From Pseudooceanicola lipolyticus (GTDB lineage: Bacteria; Pseudomonadota; Alphaproteobacteria; Rhodobacterales; Rhodobacteraceae), in NCBI RefSeq assembly GCF_002786325.1, contig NZ_PGTB01000033.1, positions 1 through 34,173 of the forward strand: a stretch of DNA of 34,173 bases. The letters run 5' to 3'. Position 1 is the stretch's first letter, and the number at the start of each line of letters is the position of its first letter. Of this stretch, positions 1 through 7,863 are shown one piece after another. The notes beneath the pieces are model-generated. The model did not search any database. It saw only the letters and a program-made list of their open reading frames with translations, and was not told the DNA's origin. The translations under genes were made by a program, and so were the position numbers.

Positions 1-190
1 CGCGCCGCGGCCCACGGTGCCGCGCACCACGGTGCAGCCGACACGGCCCAAACCCGCCGCACCCCCTGCCCCGGCGCAGCCCTCGGTGCAGGACACCTCG
101 ACGGGCACCGTGTTCAAGAACCCGCCGAACTATTGCCCGCAATTCGGCTCCACCCCCGATTGTATCGACGGCTCGCCAAGGCGCAATTGA
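1..190 (+). CDS. C-terminal fragment of a proline-rich protein of unknown function
   Basis: An open frame enters from the left edge (first full codon at base 2) and stops at TGA 188-190. About 62 residues are visible. The first half is rich in Pro, Ala and Thr and looks like an extended, disordered linker. The tail contains two cysteines in the stretch NYCPQFGSTPDCI, followed by a basic end. A Pro/Ala linker with a small two-cysteine tail would fit an exported or envelope protein, but neither the N-terminus nor a recognisable domain is visible, so no function is assigned. The frame is supported by GC-rich codon use and by the terminator that follows directly. Confidence 0.6.
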   Translation, partial: APRPTVPRTTVQPTRPKPAAPPAPAQPSVQDTSTGTVFKNPPNYCPQFGSTPDCIDGSPRRN

Positions 191-211
191 TCCCGGCCCC
201 GGACATGAAAA

Positions 212-235
212 ACGCGCAGGCCGGGGCCTGCGCGT
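212..235. terminator. Bidirectional intrinsic terminator between convergent genes
   Basis: A perfect 11-bp inverted repeat (212-222 with 225-235) has only two bases between the arms. On the plus strand it is followed by a weak T-run near 241-246. On the minus strand it is followed at once by TTTT. It lies between the stop at 190 and the minus-strand stop at 261, so it can serve both converging transcripts. Confidence 0.75.
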
Positions 236-260
236 CGATCTGTTTTCAAATGCCCTGAAG

Positions 261-2135
261 TCAGAGCGTGACGAAGGTGTCGTCGCTTTCCAGAACCGCC
301 AGGAAGGGCGAGATCGGTCCGCTGCTGAGCGCGGCGGCGTCGCTGTCCTGGGTGTTGGCCACCAGATCGGCGGGGGCCACCACGATCACCTCTTCGGTTT
401 CCACGCTGGCCGCGGCGCCGGTGGAGCTGCCGAATTCGAAGGCATCGGCGGTCATCGTGGTGATCTCGACATCCGAAATGGTACCGTCGAACACACCCTT
501 GTAGCCGGCCTTGCCGGTCTCGGAAGACCAGCCAAGCGCGCCCAGTTGCAGGTGCTCGCCATTGTTGACCCAGGACATGTCGAAATCGGCTTCGCCGATC
601 AGTTCACCATTCAGCCAGGCCGCAACCTGACCATCGCCGAAGCTGACTTCGACATTATAGGTCTTGTGGGTCTGGATGTTCTCGGCCGTCAGGATCACAT
701 CGCTTTGACCATCCTGGAAGCGGACGTTCAGCGTGCCGTTGGCGACGTAGATGGTGAAGTGGTTGCCACCGCCGGTATAGCCCGCCGCATCTTTCGACAG
801 GACACCGGACCAGCCGGCCACCCGATCGGCGTTGAAGTTCAGCGAAATGGTGCCGGACTCGATTGCCAGATCCTCGGTCGCCGCCAGTTCGACAACGTCG
901 ATCGCGTGCTGCACTTCCAGCGCGCCGGCGCGCGAGAACACCACCTTTTCCGTCATCACCGGTTCTTCCGGCTCGGGCTCGGTCACGCCACCCGAGGAAT
1001 CCCCGGTCGACGGTTCCGACGGAGTCTCGGTTGTCGGCGTCTCGGTTGCGGGCTGCTCGCTCCCGCCACCCGTGTCGACTTCGTTCAGAAGATCGGCAAT
1101 GAAGTCGACCGCGCCCATCTCGAGCGCTTCCAACTCGGACCCGACCACCGGGATGAAATCCGACCAGGCTGCGCCGGTGCCCTGGAACAGGGCGCTGAGA
1201 TCGGCATCGCGGCCATAGATGAAGTTGTCGCCGATATTGGACGACTTGGTTTCATCATAGAGGATCTTCATGACATTGCCGGTCACCGTGGTGCCCGAGT
1301 TGTCATAGCCCGCCTTCTCGGCCAGCCGGATGATGGCGCCGCCACCATTCAACGGGATCAGCGTGTTGTTCTGAACGACAACGTTTTCTTCACCACCGTT
1401 GATGTAGATCGAGTTGACCGAGTTGACCGCGATCAGGTTCTCTTCGATCAGCAGGTCGGAATAGCCCCCTGCCCCCGGATCGGAGATGAAGATGCCCTGC
1501 GGCGTCACCGTCTTGTCGCCGGTGTCGCGGTCATCATACATCAGGTTCCGCCGGATGGTGATGTCATGCGGCGTTTCGCCGTTCACACCAAACATCTGGA
1601 TGAAATCCGAGTGGTTGTATCCGCCGCCCTCGTCCCGATAGTCCTCGGGCTGGGTGTCGAAGAAATAGTTGCCTTCGACCAGGCCGTTATAGCTGTTGCC
1701 GGTGATCCGCATCAGGTCTTCCTGCGCGGTGTGGATCTTGTTGTCAGTGACCGAGAAGTCCCGGACACCGTTCAGCAGCATCGCATGGAAGCCGCCGTCG
1801 ATGTCATTGTTGGTGACGGTCAGCCCGTCGACATCGCGCATATATACCAGCCCGTCGACCTCAGAGTCCGACAGAGCCACACCATCCGAATAGTAGGCTG
1901 CGAAGACATCGACCTGGATGTCGCTGAAGCTGAGATTCGCAGCCTTGTTCATGATGATCTGATCGAAGGTTGCCCCTTGCGGATTCTCCGCAGTGATGGT
2001 GACAGCCGACGCAAATTTCGCCGAGATATTGATCGTTCCGTAGTCCCCGTCCTTGAGAACGATCGTATCGCCGCCGCTCGCCGACCCCAGTGCCTTCTGC
2101 AACTCGGATCGGTTGCTAACCGCAATTACAGTCAT
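261..2135 (-). CDS. Parallel beta-helix protein with C-terminal LamG-like domain, probably secreted
   Basis: This 624-residue protein has three parts. Residues about 1-350 form irregular repeats of the right-handed parallel beta-helix type (recurrent LxVxxNxI patterns, e.g. TVTNNDIDGG, SVTDNKIHTA, LIEENLIAVN, VVQNNTLIPL), as in polysaccharide lyases and related surface proteins. Residues about 355-395 are a Thr/Pro/Glu/Ser linker. Residues about 400-560 look like a LamG/concanavalin-type domain (NHFTIYVANGTLNVRF, AAWLNGELIG). There is no N-terminal signal peptide. The extreme C-terminus (ESDDTFVTL) is acidic then hydroxylated and hydrophobic, as in type I secretion signals, so export by that route is inferred. 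No RTX nonapeptides are present. The start at 2135 has AGGAAGGG about 10 bases upstream. A lyase or an adhesin/polysaccharide-binding role are both possible; no catalytic residues can be named. Confidence 0.8.
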   Translation of the reverse strand: MTVIAVSNRSELQKALGSASGGDTIVLKDGDYGTINISAKFASAVTITAENPQGATFDQIIMNKAANLSFSDIQVDVFAAYYSDGVALSDSEVDGLVYMRDVDGLTVTNNDIDGGFHAMLLNGVRDFSVTDNKIHTAQEDLMRITGNSYNGLVEGNYFFDTQPEDYRDEGGGYNHSDFIQMFGVNGETPHDITIRRNLMYDDRDTGDKTVTPQGIFISDPGAGGYSDLLIEENLIAVNSVNSIYINGGEENVVVQNNTLIPLNGGGAIIRLAEKAGYDNSGTTVTGNVMKILYDETKSSNIGDNFIYGRDADLSALFQGTGAAWSDFIPVVGSELEALEMGAVDFIADLLNEVDTGGGSEQPATETPTTETPSEPSTGDSSGGVTEPEPEEPVMTEKVVFSRAGALEVQHAIDVVELAATEDLAIESGTISLNFNADRVAGWSGVLSKDAAGYTGGGNHFTIYVANGTLNVRFQDGQSDVILTAENIQTHKTYNVEVSFGDGQVAAWLNGELIGEADFDMSWVNNGEHLQLGALGWSSETGKAGYKGVFDGTISDVEITTMTADAFEFGSSTGAAASVETEEVIVVAPADLVANTQDSDAAALSSGPISPFLAVLESDDTFVTL

Positions 2136-3699
2136 AGAATCAGTGCCCTTCCTGGTCCCCAGTTTGAAACATTATGTGACCTGCTCACCCGATAGCGTCG
2201 CTGGCGTCAACAATCACTTGTTCGACTCGGCGGATTTTCGCGAAAATCCGGCATCAAACGGACGTATTTCGCCGATTTTGTTCCCGGGCGATTGTCAAAT
2301 CGCCAAATTTGCCTTTGGGAGGTCAATTTGCGACCCGCCGGAGCAGGAGATTACCGCTGCGTTAATTTTCAATTTACAGGCGATTTCCGCCGGATGCTCG
2401 CCTTTAACGAGCAGATCCATCCGGTCTGACAACGCGAGGCGGAACCGGGCCACGCGGTCAGGATCGCTCTATTGCCGCGCTGCAGCATCGCGGCCGTAGA
2501 TATTGTATCCGCACCTAGGTATCGGCCTTTCGTGTGCGGTACGCCCTGTATTTGCCATAGTATGGTAAAAGCCAGGTTAACGCGGGAGTTCCGCCTGGAC
2601 AGCCGTCTTGCGACATCTTGGCGACGCCGGCCGAGCCTCCCGCGGAGCCTGCCGCAGGGGACCGGATTCAGCCCGCGCATGACTGCCACACCCCGCAACA
2701 GAGGTTTCCCACTTCGCGCCCAGTTGCTGGATTTTTGTTAAATATAGCCTCGGAATTTTGGCGGGACTCGGGCTGGAAAATTTGATCAATGAGACTTCAA
2801 ACCGTTAATACGCCTTTAATCCAAAATTTGAGATGGCTCACGCTGTCGTGACGCGACATCAAATTAATGCAATTCAATAAACATTATTATAAAGGTGGAT
2901 AATTGATCTCCAAGCAGAAATAAAAGTTGATGACGCGAAGCAAATTCAAAAAGAAAATAGTATTTAGATTTCTCGCGATTCTCGGATACCTCGCTTCATC
3001 GCTTCCGCCGCCGCAAACATTACCGGGTCGGCCCATCGCTTTGCCCGGCCACTCCGTAGCAGACCGTTCTGCAACGCCCCCGGTTCGGGACCCCGACCGG
3101 GTTCGCGAACCCCCGCCCCCGAGGCAGGCCCCCGGCCTGCACGAAAGCCGAAGCCGGCCGCGCCGCCACGTGGGATCAACCGGGAAGCTCGGGAGAACAG
3201 ATGGTTATACCGCGAAGCTCACCCACCTTTGCCTCGATGCCCCCGGTCACGCCACGGGCACGCCCCCACTCCGCAGTCCATCTGGCTTGGCTCTGGGTCA
3301 ATTCGCTGCCGGTTCCCGGAGGCCTCGCGTGGCTTTTTTCCAACAGATCCGAACTTGTTTATTTCCAGTAATTGCATTTCACGCGGAAAACTTTAATTCG
3401 TTAACCTTCGCGTTAGATTCGGTGACCCGGCCAAGCTGGAAACCGATCACAAGTGTATTACCTGTGGAACCAAAACCGCACTTCTATTGCAGAGTGCAGC
3501 CAACGCCTCGGGCGCGGAATCACCTGCGCAATCTCATCCATTATGGTTAGCGCGATACTATCCAGATTTAGTAGGGTGCATCGACCACACCACCACGTAA
3601 GGTTACGAGAGCGAGAGCGAGAGCTTATCAGAATTGCTTGAATTCGTTGGGGCAAGCCGGGCCGCGGCTATGTCAGCCCCGCGGGAGGCGCCGAGTGCT
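2136..3699. other. Long stretch without a convincing gene
   Basis: About 1.56 kb. The part next to 2135 must hold the promoter of the beta-helix gene; no clear -35/-10 pair was found. Bases about 2740-2970 are strikingly AT-rich compared with the rest of the window, and bases about 3000-3260 are GC-rich with small hairpins such as GCAGGCC/GGCCTGC near 3123-3139. A short tandem CGAGAG x3 occurs at 3606-3623. Open frames here (e.g. 2927-3550 plus, 2369-2698 minus) lack a ribosome site and protein-like composition. If the island call is right, this was the original sequence just downstream of the tRNA-Leu gene. Confidence 0.55.
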
Positions 3700-3713
3700 T
3701 GGTGCGGTCGAGA
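3700..3713 (+). repeat. Distal attachment-site repeat (copy of the tRNA-Leu 3' end)
   Basis: TGGTGCGGTCGAGA at 3700-3713 is identical, in the same orientation, to 23424-23437, which is the complement of the last 14 bases (including CCA) of the tRNA-Leu gene. Tyrosine recombinases of the P4/tRNA-associated type leave exactly such a partial tRNA copy at the far end of an island. It lies 150 bp from the integrase remnant. The match could be extended by GAC if one base is gapped. Confidence 0.75.
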
Positions 3714-3862
3714 GACACTAAACCGTTAACCACGGCTGTTGCATGCTGTCAGAATTTTCCCCTAAACTGTAGGCATTTGTAACGCTCGCTGTCGGACGGT
3801 GTTCCATAGAATAGCCCGCCAACGCGGACTCACTTGGGGGGGGGCCATTTGGGGGACCGAGC

Positions 3863-4997
3863 AAAAACAAGCTGACCCTGGTCGCGATCCAGAACGCGCT
3901 GGACGGCAAGTTTCAGAACGGTGTCGGGTTGATACTGATCAAGAATGGCGGCGGAAGATGGGCTCGGCTCGATTGACGACCTAACCCTGGCCGCCGTGCG
4001 CAAGGCGCGGGACGAATGCGCCCGCGTGTTGGCCGTTGGGCGCGCTCCGATTTCCGAGCGTGAGCTCGCACAGGAGCAGATCATCGCCGACTAGTAGCGC
4101 TTCGATCATACGTTCGAAGACACGCCGAGATCGCCTTCGAGGTGAAAAAGATGAAACTGCGCGGCAAGTGGATGTCGCCGATCCGCGTTCACATGACCCC
4201 CAAATGCGGTCTCCTACAGAAGTCGAAGCTCCCCCCAACCGATATTCGGGCGGCTCTGGCGCCGATCTGGCGCCGATCTGGCGCGAGAAACCCCGACCGC
4301 GATGAAATGCGTCGAGCGGACCCGGTTCATATTTTCTCACGCCAAGCTCCGGCGTCGACTACAACCCCGACACGGTGAAGAAGGCAAAGACGATGCTGGG
4401 AGAGGTCATGCACAAGACGGTCTCGATCACCGCCTCCCCCTGGCGAGAGAACGCGGATCTGTTCCTAAAGCTCAAAGATCGCGGCTGCTTGCACCAATGC
4501 CTGCGCTGGGTCATCCTGACCGCGGTGCGTAGTGAAGGAGCGACGCAGGCGCTATGTAGCGAGATCGACGGCGATATATGGACGGTGCCGGCCGTCCGAT
4601 TAAAGGCGAGAGAGGGATGCAGACCGATTTCCGCGTGCCGCTGAGCGGCCCCGCGCTAGAGATCGCGCGGGAGGCGGCAGAATATTCGGAAAACTTCCTG
4701 TTCCCCGGTCATATGGGACGGAAGGGTGGGACCGGAACCGCGCTGCAAAAGGCGCTGAACCAGATCGGTGAATCCGGGCGTCCGCACGGATTCCGCACGA
4801 GCTTCCGGACCTGGGTGCAGGATACCTAGGCGGCGAGCTTCGATGTCGCCGAGACGGCCCTCGCCCACATGGTCGGGAGCAAGGTGGAGCGCTCCTATGC
4901 GCGTTCCGATCTACTAGAGACTCGTCCTGGGCTGTTGGACAAATGTGCCTGCTTCGTCAAAAGAGAGAGCGCCGCTGTCGTGGCGTTCAGGCGCTGA
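3863..4997 (+). pseudogene. Decayed tyrosine integrase (P4-like phage integrase)
   Basis: Protein fragments in several frames follow the order of a roughly 400-residue tRNA-targeting integrase. An N-terminal arm-binding-like part (NKLTLVAIQNALDGKF, then LAAVRKARDECARVL) leads to a core-binding part (KWMSPIRVHMTPKCG, ALAPIW). The catalytic domain follows: box I LTAVRSEGATQALCSEIDG with its Arg, box II HGFRTSF (HxxR), then LAHMVGSKVERSYARSD with the late His and Tyr. The C-terminus ends at TGA 4995-4997. Lesions: in-frame TGA at 3974, frame change before 3981, TAG at 4092, frame change near 4130, an 11-bp tandem duplication at 4258-4279, another shift near 4600, and an in-frame TAG at about 4827. 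The exact original start is unclear; a 9-base G run lies just upstream. Confidence 0.85.
4258..4279 (+). repeat. 11-bp tandem duplication inside the integrase remnant
   Basis: GGCGCCGATCT occurs twice in direct tandem (4258-4268 and 4269-4279), with a third partial copy starting at 4280. Removing one unit restores the expected integrase reading LAPIWREKP, so the duplication is one of the frame-breaking lesions. Confidence 0.8.
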
Positions 4998-5004
4998 CGA
5001 CCCG

Positions 5005-5267
5005 ATGCGCCAGTTCCATCTCTACTGCCCCTGCGGGCAATCGGAGCGGCTCCTCTGCGGCGCGACAATAGACGCTCTCATCGAACTGGACCGCCTATCG
5101 GAGATCGCGGCAACGAAACCCACCGTGCCCCCGAGGTCGCCCAGTTCGAACACACCGACGGTTTCTTCAACCGGCGGCGCGAACACGCAGCAAAAGGCTG
5201 GAAGGCTCTCGCGACCTTCGAACAGAAAGCCGCTAACCATGAGCACTTGATCAAAACTGAACCGTGA
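5005..5267 (+). pseudogene. Small decayed gene of unknown function after the integrase
   Basis: Two protein-like stretches lie in different frames. The first, from the ATG at 5005, begins MRQFHLYCPCGQSERLLCG and continues ATIDALIELDRLSEIAATKP. The second, at 5133-5267, contains AQFEHTDGFFNRRREHAA and ends in NHEHLIKTEP before TGA. They join into one sequence if one base is added in the C-run near 5128-5132. The CxC...C pattern near the start could bind metal. No family was recognised. Position directly behind the integrase and the frameshift suggest a fossil accessory gene of the mobile element. The following 5268-5498 holds nothing recognisable. Confidence 0.35.
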
Positions 5268-5498
5268 CATGCCGGGAAAATTGGGCTGTGCTTTGACACC
5301 TGCCCCCAAGGCCTCGGCTGTTTCCTAGTAAATTGAAGACTACTGCCCTGTTCCGACAGGTCACATTAAACAGTCGAACGCTTCCTTGACTACGCCGACA
5401 TCACAGCAATTCTCGGCTGGCTCCGCCATTTGCCAACAAGACATAGGCTCGAAAACACGACCGCAAGCAGAGGAACGCCAAATCGTGCTCTTGGGTCA

Positions 5499-6728
5499 TC
5501 AAGCTGATCGCAGCTCTACCGGGACGGAGTCGAAGCTTCGCAAGTTATTGTTTAGCCGTTGGCGTACTGGGCCGCAGGGGGTTATGGTGCGGACCCGCTC
5601 GGCCAGCGCCTGCAAGATTAATTCACCCTCCATTCGGGCTATCATCTGGCCGATGCACATATGCACACCGTTGCCAAGGGCCAGCTGGGCCTGCGTTTTT
5701 CTATTGAGATCGAAAACATTTGGGTGCTCGAATGCATCAGGATCCCGATTGGCAGCGCCCAGCATAACGATGATCTTGTTGTTCGCCGAGACGACGCAAC
5801 CGTCGCCGAAATCGACGTCTTCCATCGTAAGTCGGCAGATGCTCTGAATTGGCGTTTCCAGTCGCATTGCCTCATCGAAAGCCACTCGGATCCTCTTCGG
5901 GTCGGCGCGAAGAGCCAGGTACTGGTCGGGCGCCTGCGCCAGATAGTGGATCGCTGCCGCGATCGTTGCAGACGTCGTGTCCAACCCACCCCGCAGGAAG
6001 GATCGGATCAGAAGCGGCGCAATTTCAGGTGCGATCTCTCCGCGATCGGCGGCTTCATAAATCTTCAGGCCAAACCCGCCTGGCAAAAGTGACTCGCGCT
6101 GCATCTGCTGGTTGTTCCAGTCCATGATCCGTGCGGCTTTGGCCTCGGTTTCCAGAAGTCGAGCGTTGCGCGGCCCCTGGCTGTCGAAGTTCAGGGCACC
6201 TAACAGAAACAGATTATCGCGCCGCTCGGGGCTGTCGGCCCAGCCGATTGCAGTGGGGAAAACTTCGGAGACGAAAACCTCGGCAAGATCGCCGACGGCG
6301 TCGATCGGACCGGCATCTACGAGGTCGTCAATCAACTTTTCAGCGCGGCCGCTAAATGCTTCACGCCATTCGCGGATGACCTTTGGCGTCAAGATTCGCT
6401 GCAACGCGGTACGCACTCTGGTATGGTCGGGGGGATCAACCTCCAGAATGGGGCTGGGCGCGCGCCAGGCATCAGGCGAGCGCACATCGGCAATGCCGGC
6501 CCCCGATGTGGATGAAAACCGTTCCCAATCCTTGAGGGCCCGTCCGACATCCCGGTGACGTCCCATTGCGAAAACGCCGTAGCGCGGCATGAATACCACC
6601 GGCCCAGCCTGCCGAACCTGATCGAACATCGCGAATGGACTTTCCAGCGTGGCGTCGTCATACGGATCGATATCGAGGCGCGGAATTGTGTCAGAAACGA
6701 CAACCTGGGTGCTACTGAGAAGGGGCAT
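5499..6728 (-). CDS. Cytochrome P450, CYP199-like
   Basis: This is a 409-residue soluble class I-type P450. Visible motifs are the I-helix acid-alcohol pair in GGLDTT (Asp250, Thr251), the K-helix ExxR (Glu286-Arg289), and the heme loop LGNGVHMCIG with ligand Cys358. The C-terminal half (ANRDPDAFEHPNVFDL, VHMCIGQMIARMEGE, RLNNNLRSFDSVPVEL) resembles the CYP199A family, which hydroxylates or O-demethylates para-substituted benzoates. An Arg-x-x-Ser (Arg89, Ser92) lies where that family holds the carboxylate, judged from memory. The usual Phe of FGxGxHxCxG is Leu351. The start at 6728 is preferred because AAGGAT lies 7 bases upstream; an ATG at 6746 has a poorer site. It is the last gene of the operon, 25 bp after the flavin oxidoreductase. 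No ferredoxin or ferredoxin reductase is encoded in the window. Substrate is inferred only. Confidence 0.9.
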   Translation of the reverse strand: MPLLSSTQVVVSDTIPRLDIDPYDDATLESPFAMFDQVRQAGPVVFMPRYGVFAMGRHRDVGRALKDWERFSSTSGAGIADVRSPDAWRAPSPILEVDPPDHTRVRTALQRILTPKVIREWREAFSGRAEKLIDDLVDAGPIDAVGDLAEVFVSEVFPTAIGWADSPERRDNLFLLGALNFDSQGPRNARLLETEAKAARIMDWNNQQMQRESLLPGGFGLKIYEAADRGEIAPEIAPLLIRSFLRGGLDTTSATIAAAIHYLAQAPDQYLALRADPKRIRVAFDEAMRLETPIQSICRLTMEDVDFGDGCVVSANNKIIVMLGAANRDPDAFEHPNVFDLNRKTQAQLALGNGVHMCIGQMIARMEGELILQALAERVRTITPCGPVRQRLNNNLRSFDSVPVELRSA

Positions 6729-6753
6729 GGCTCTATCCTTTTGCATCTGCTTC

Positions 6754-7863
6754 TCAACAAACCTTCAACGCGGGATCCGCCATCTGCCAGCCCGCCCAGG
6801 CCGGATGACCGGCCCGCTGGGCCTGCACCGGCAACGATGGGTTGGCCCCCAGCCGATATGCGGCCCACCAGCCCCAGCGAGGATTCGCCAGAAAGGCGCG
6901 GGCCAACGCCACCATGTCAGCCTTGCCCGAAGCGATGACATCTTCGGCCTGTTCCGGTGTGGCGATCATGCCAACGGCCCGCACTGGCATGCTGGTTGCG
7001 GACTTCACGGTTGCCGCAAAATCCACTTGGTAAAGCGGGCCCACCTCAACCTTTTGTGCGGGATCGATCCCGCCTGAGGTCACATCGACATAATCGCATC
7101 CGGCGGCCTCAAGTGAGCGCGCAAGGGCTACCGCATCCTGAGGGACTAGCCCGCCCTCGATCCAGTCGGATGCGGTGATCCGCATGCCAACTGCAACTTC
7201 GGGGGCTGCAGCACGGGTGGCCTGCAACACCTCGATCAGCAGGCGCATTCGGTTTTCGGAATTGCCACCGTAGTCGTCGGTGCGCTTGTTGGTCACGGGT
7301 GAGTGGAACTGATGCAGAAGATAGCCATGTGCAGCGTGTATCTCGATTAGGTCGATGCCGGCGCGAACAGCGCGCGCAGCGGCCTGGGCATGTGCGTCGA
7401 TCAGCGCGCGAATATCTTTAGGCTCCATCTCCCGCGGAATTGGTCCGGACCCAAGTGCTAGAGGCGACGGAGCCATGGTCGGCCATGCCCCCTCGGCAGA
7501 TGTCAGCGCCAAGCCGCCGTTCCAAGGGACTTGCATTGCCGCCTTGCGTCCGCCATGGCCGATCTGCACCCCCACCCGCGCCGGTCCAACCGCGCGCAAT
7601 AGCGCGACCGTCTCCGCCAGCGCGGATTCGGTCCTGTCGTCGTACAGTCCGCAGTCGCCGTGCGAGCATCGGCCCTCGGCAGTGGGTGAAGTCATTTCGA
7701 TCATGACCAGACCCGCCCCGGAATTGGCCAATCCGCCCAGATGTGCCTTGTGCCACTGGCCGTGCGCTCCATCTTCGGCGCTATATTGCGCCATAGGGGC
7801 GACCACCAGGCGGTTGTTCAGCTTCAAGGGGCCAAGTTCAATCGGAGAGAACAGTTCGCTCAT
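6754..7863 (-). CDS. Old Yellow Enzyme family oxidoreductase (YqjM class), Cys-to-Ala variant
   Basis: This is a 369-residue NADH:flavin oxidoreductase/OYE TIM barrel. The FMN enzyme normally reduces C=C bonds conjugated to carbonyl or imide groups. Visible are the N-terminal FSPIELGPLKLNNRLVVAPM, the active-site pair His176/His179 in HAAHGYLL, the RTDDYGG loop, and the phosphate-binding ADMVALARAFLANPRW. The redox-tuning cysteine of YqjM-type enzymes (APMC) is Ala25 here (APMAQYS), unlike the paralogue at 18259. The start codon overlaps the acylase stop by 4 bp (ATGA), so translation is probably coupled. Members can also be demethylases or dehydrogenases in catabolic pathways, and the reaction direction cannot be told. 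Confidence 0.92.
   Translation of the reverse strand: MSELFSPIELGPLKLNNRLVVAPMAQYSAEDGAHGQWHKAHLGGLANSGAGLVMIEMTSPTAEGRCSHGDCGLYDDRTESALAETVALLRAVGPARVGVQIGHGGRKAAMQVPWNGGLALTSAEGAWPTMAPSPLALGSGPIPREMEPKDIRALIDAHAQAAARAVRAGIDLIEIHAAHGYLLHQFHSPVTNKRTDDYGGNSENRMRLLIEVLQATRAAAPEVAVGMRITASDWIEGGLVPQDAVALARSLEAAGCDYVDVTSGGIDPAQKVEVGPLYQVDFAATVKSATSMPVRAVGMIATPEQAEDVIASGKADMVALARAFLANPRWGWWAAYRLGANPSLPVQAQRAGHPAWAGWQMADPALKVC

Noticed and set aside
546-2195. 549-residue plus-strand open frame
   Set aside because: It is the antisense of the beta-helix gene. Composition is Arg/Asp/Val-rich, typical of a GC-rich shadow frame, with no ribosome site or domain.
2369-2698. 109-residue minus-strand frame
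   Set aside because: Arg-rich, no ribosome site, no recognisable motif.
2927-3550. 207-residue plus-strand frame starting MTRSKFKKKIVF, which resembles a signal peptide
   Set aside because: No ribosome site. After about 25 residues it becomes Pro/Arg-rich noise; kept as non-coding.
3606-3623. CGAGAG x3 tandem repeat
   Set aside because: Only 18 bp, with no associated gene or structure; likely chance.
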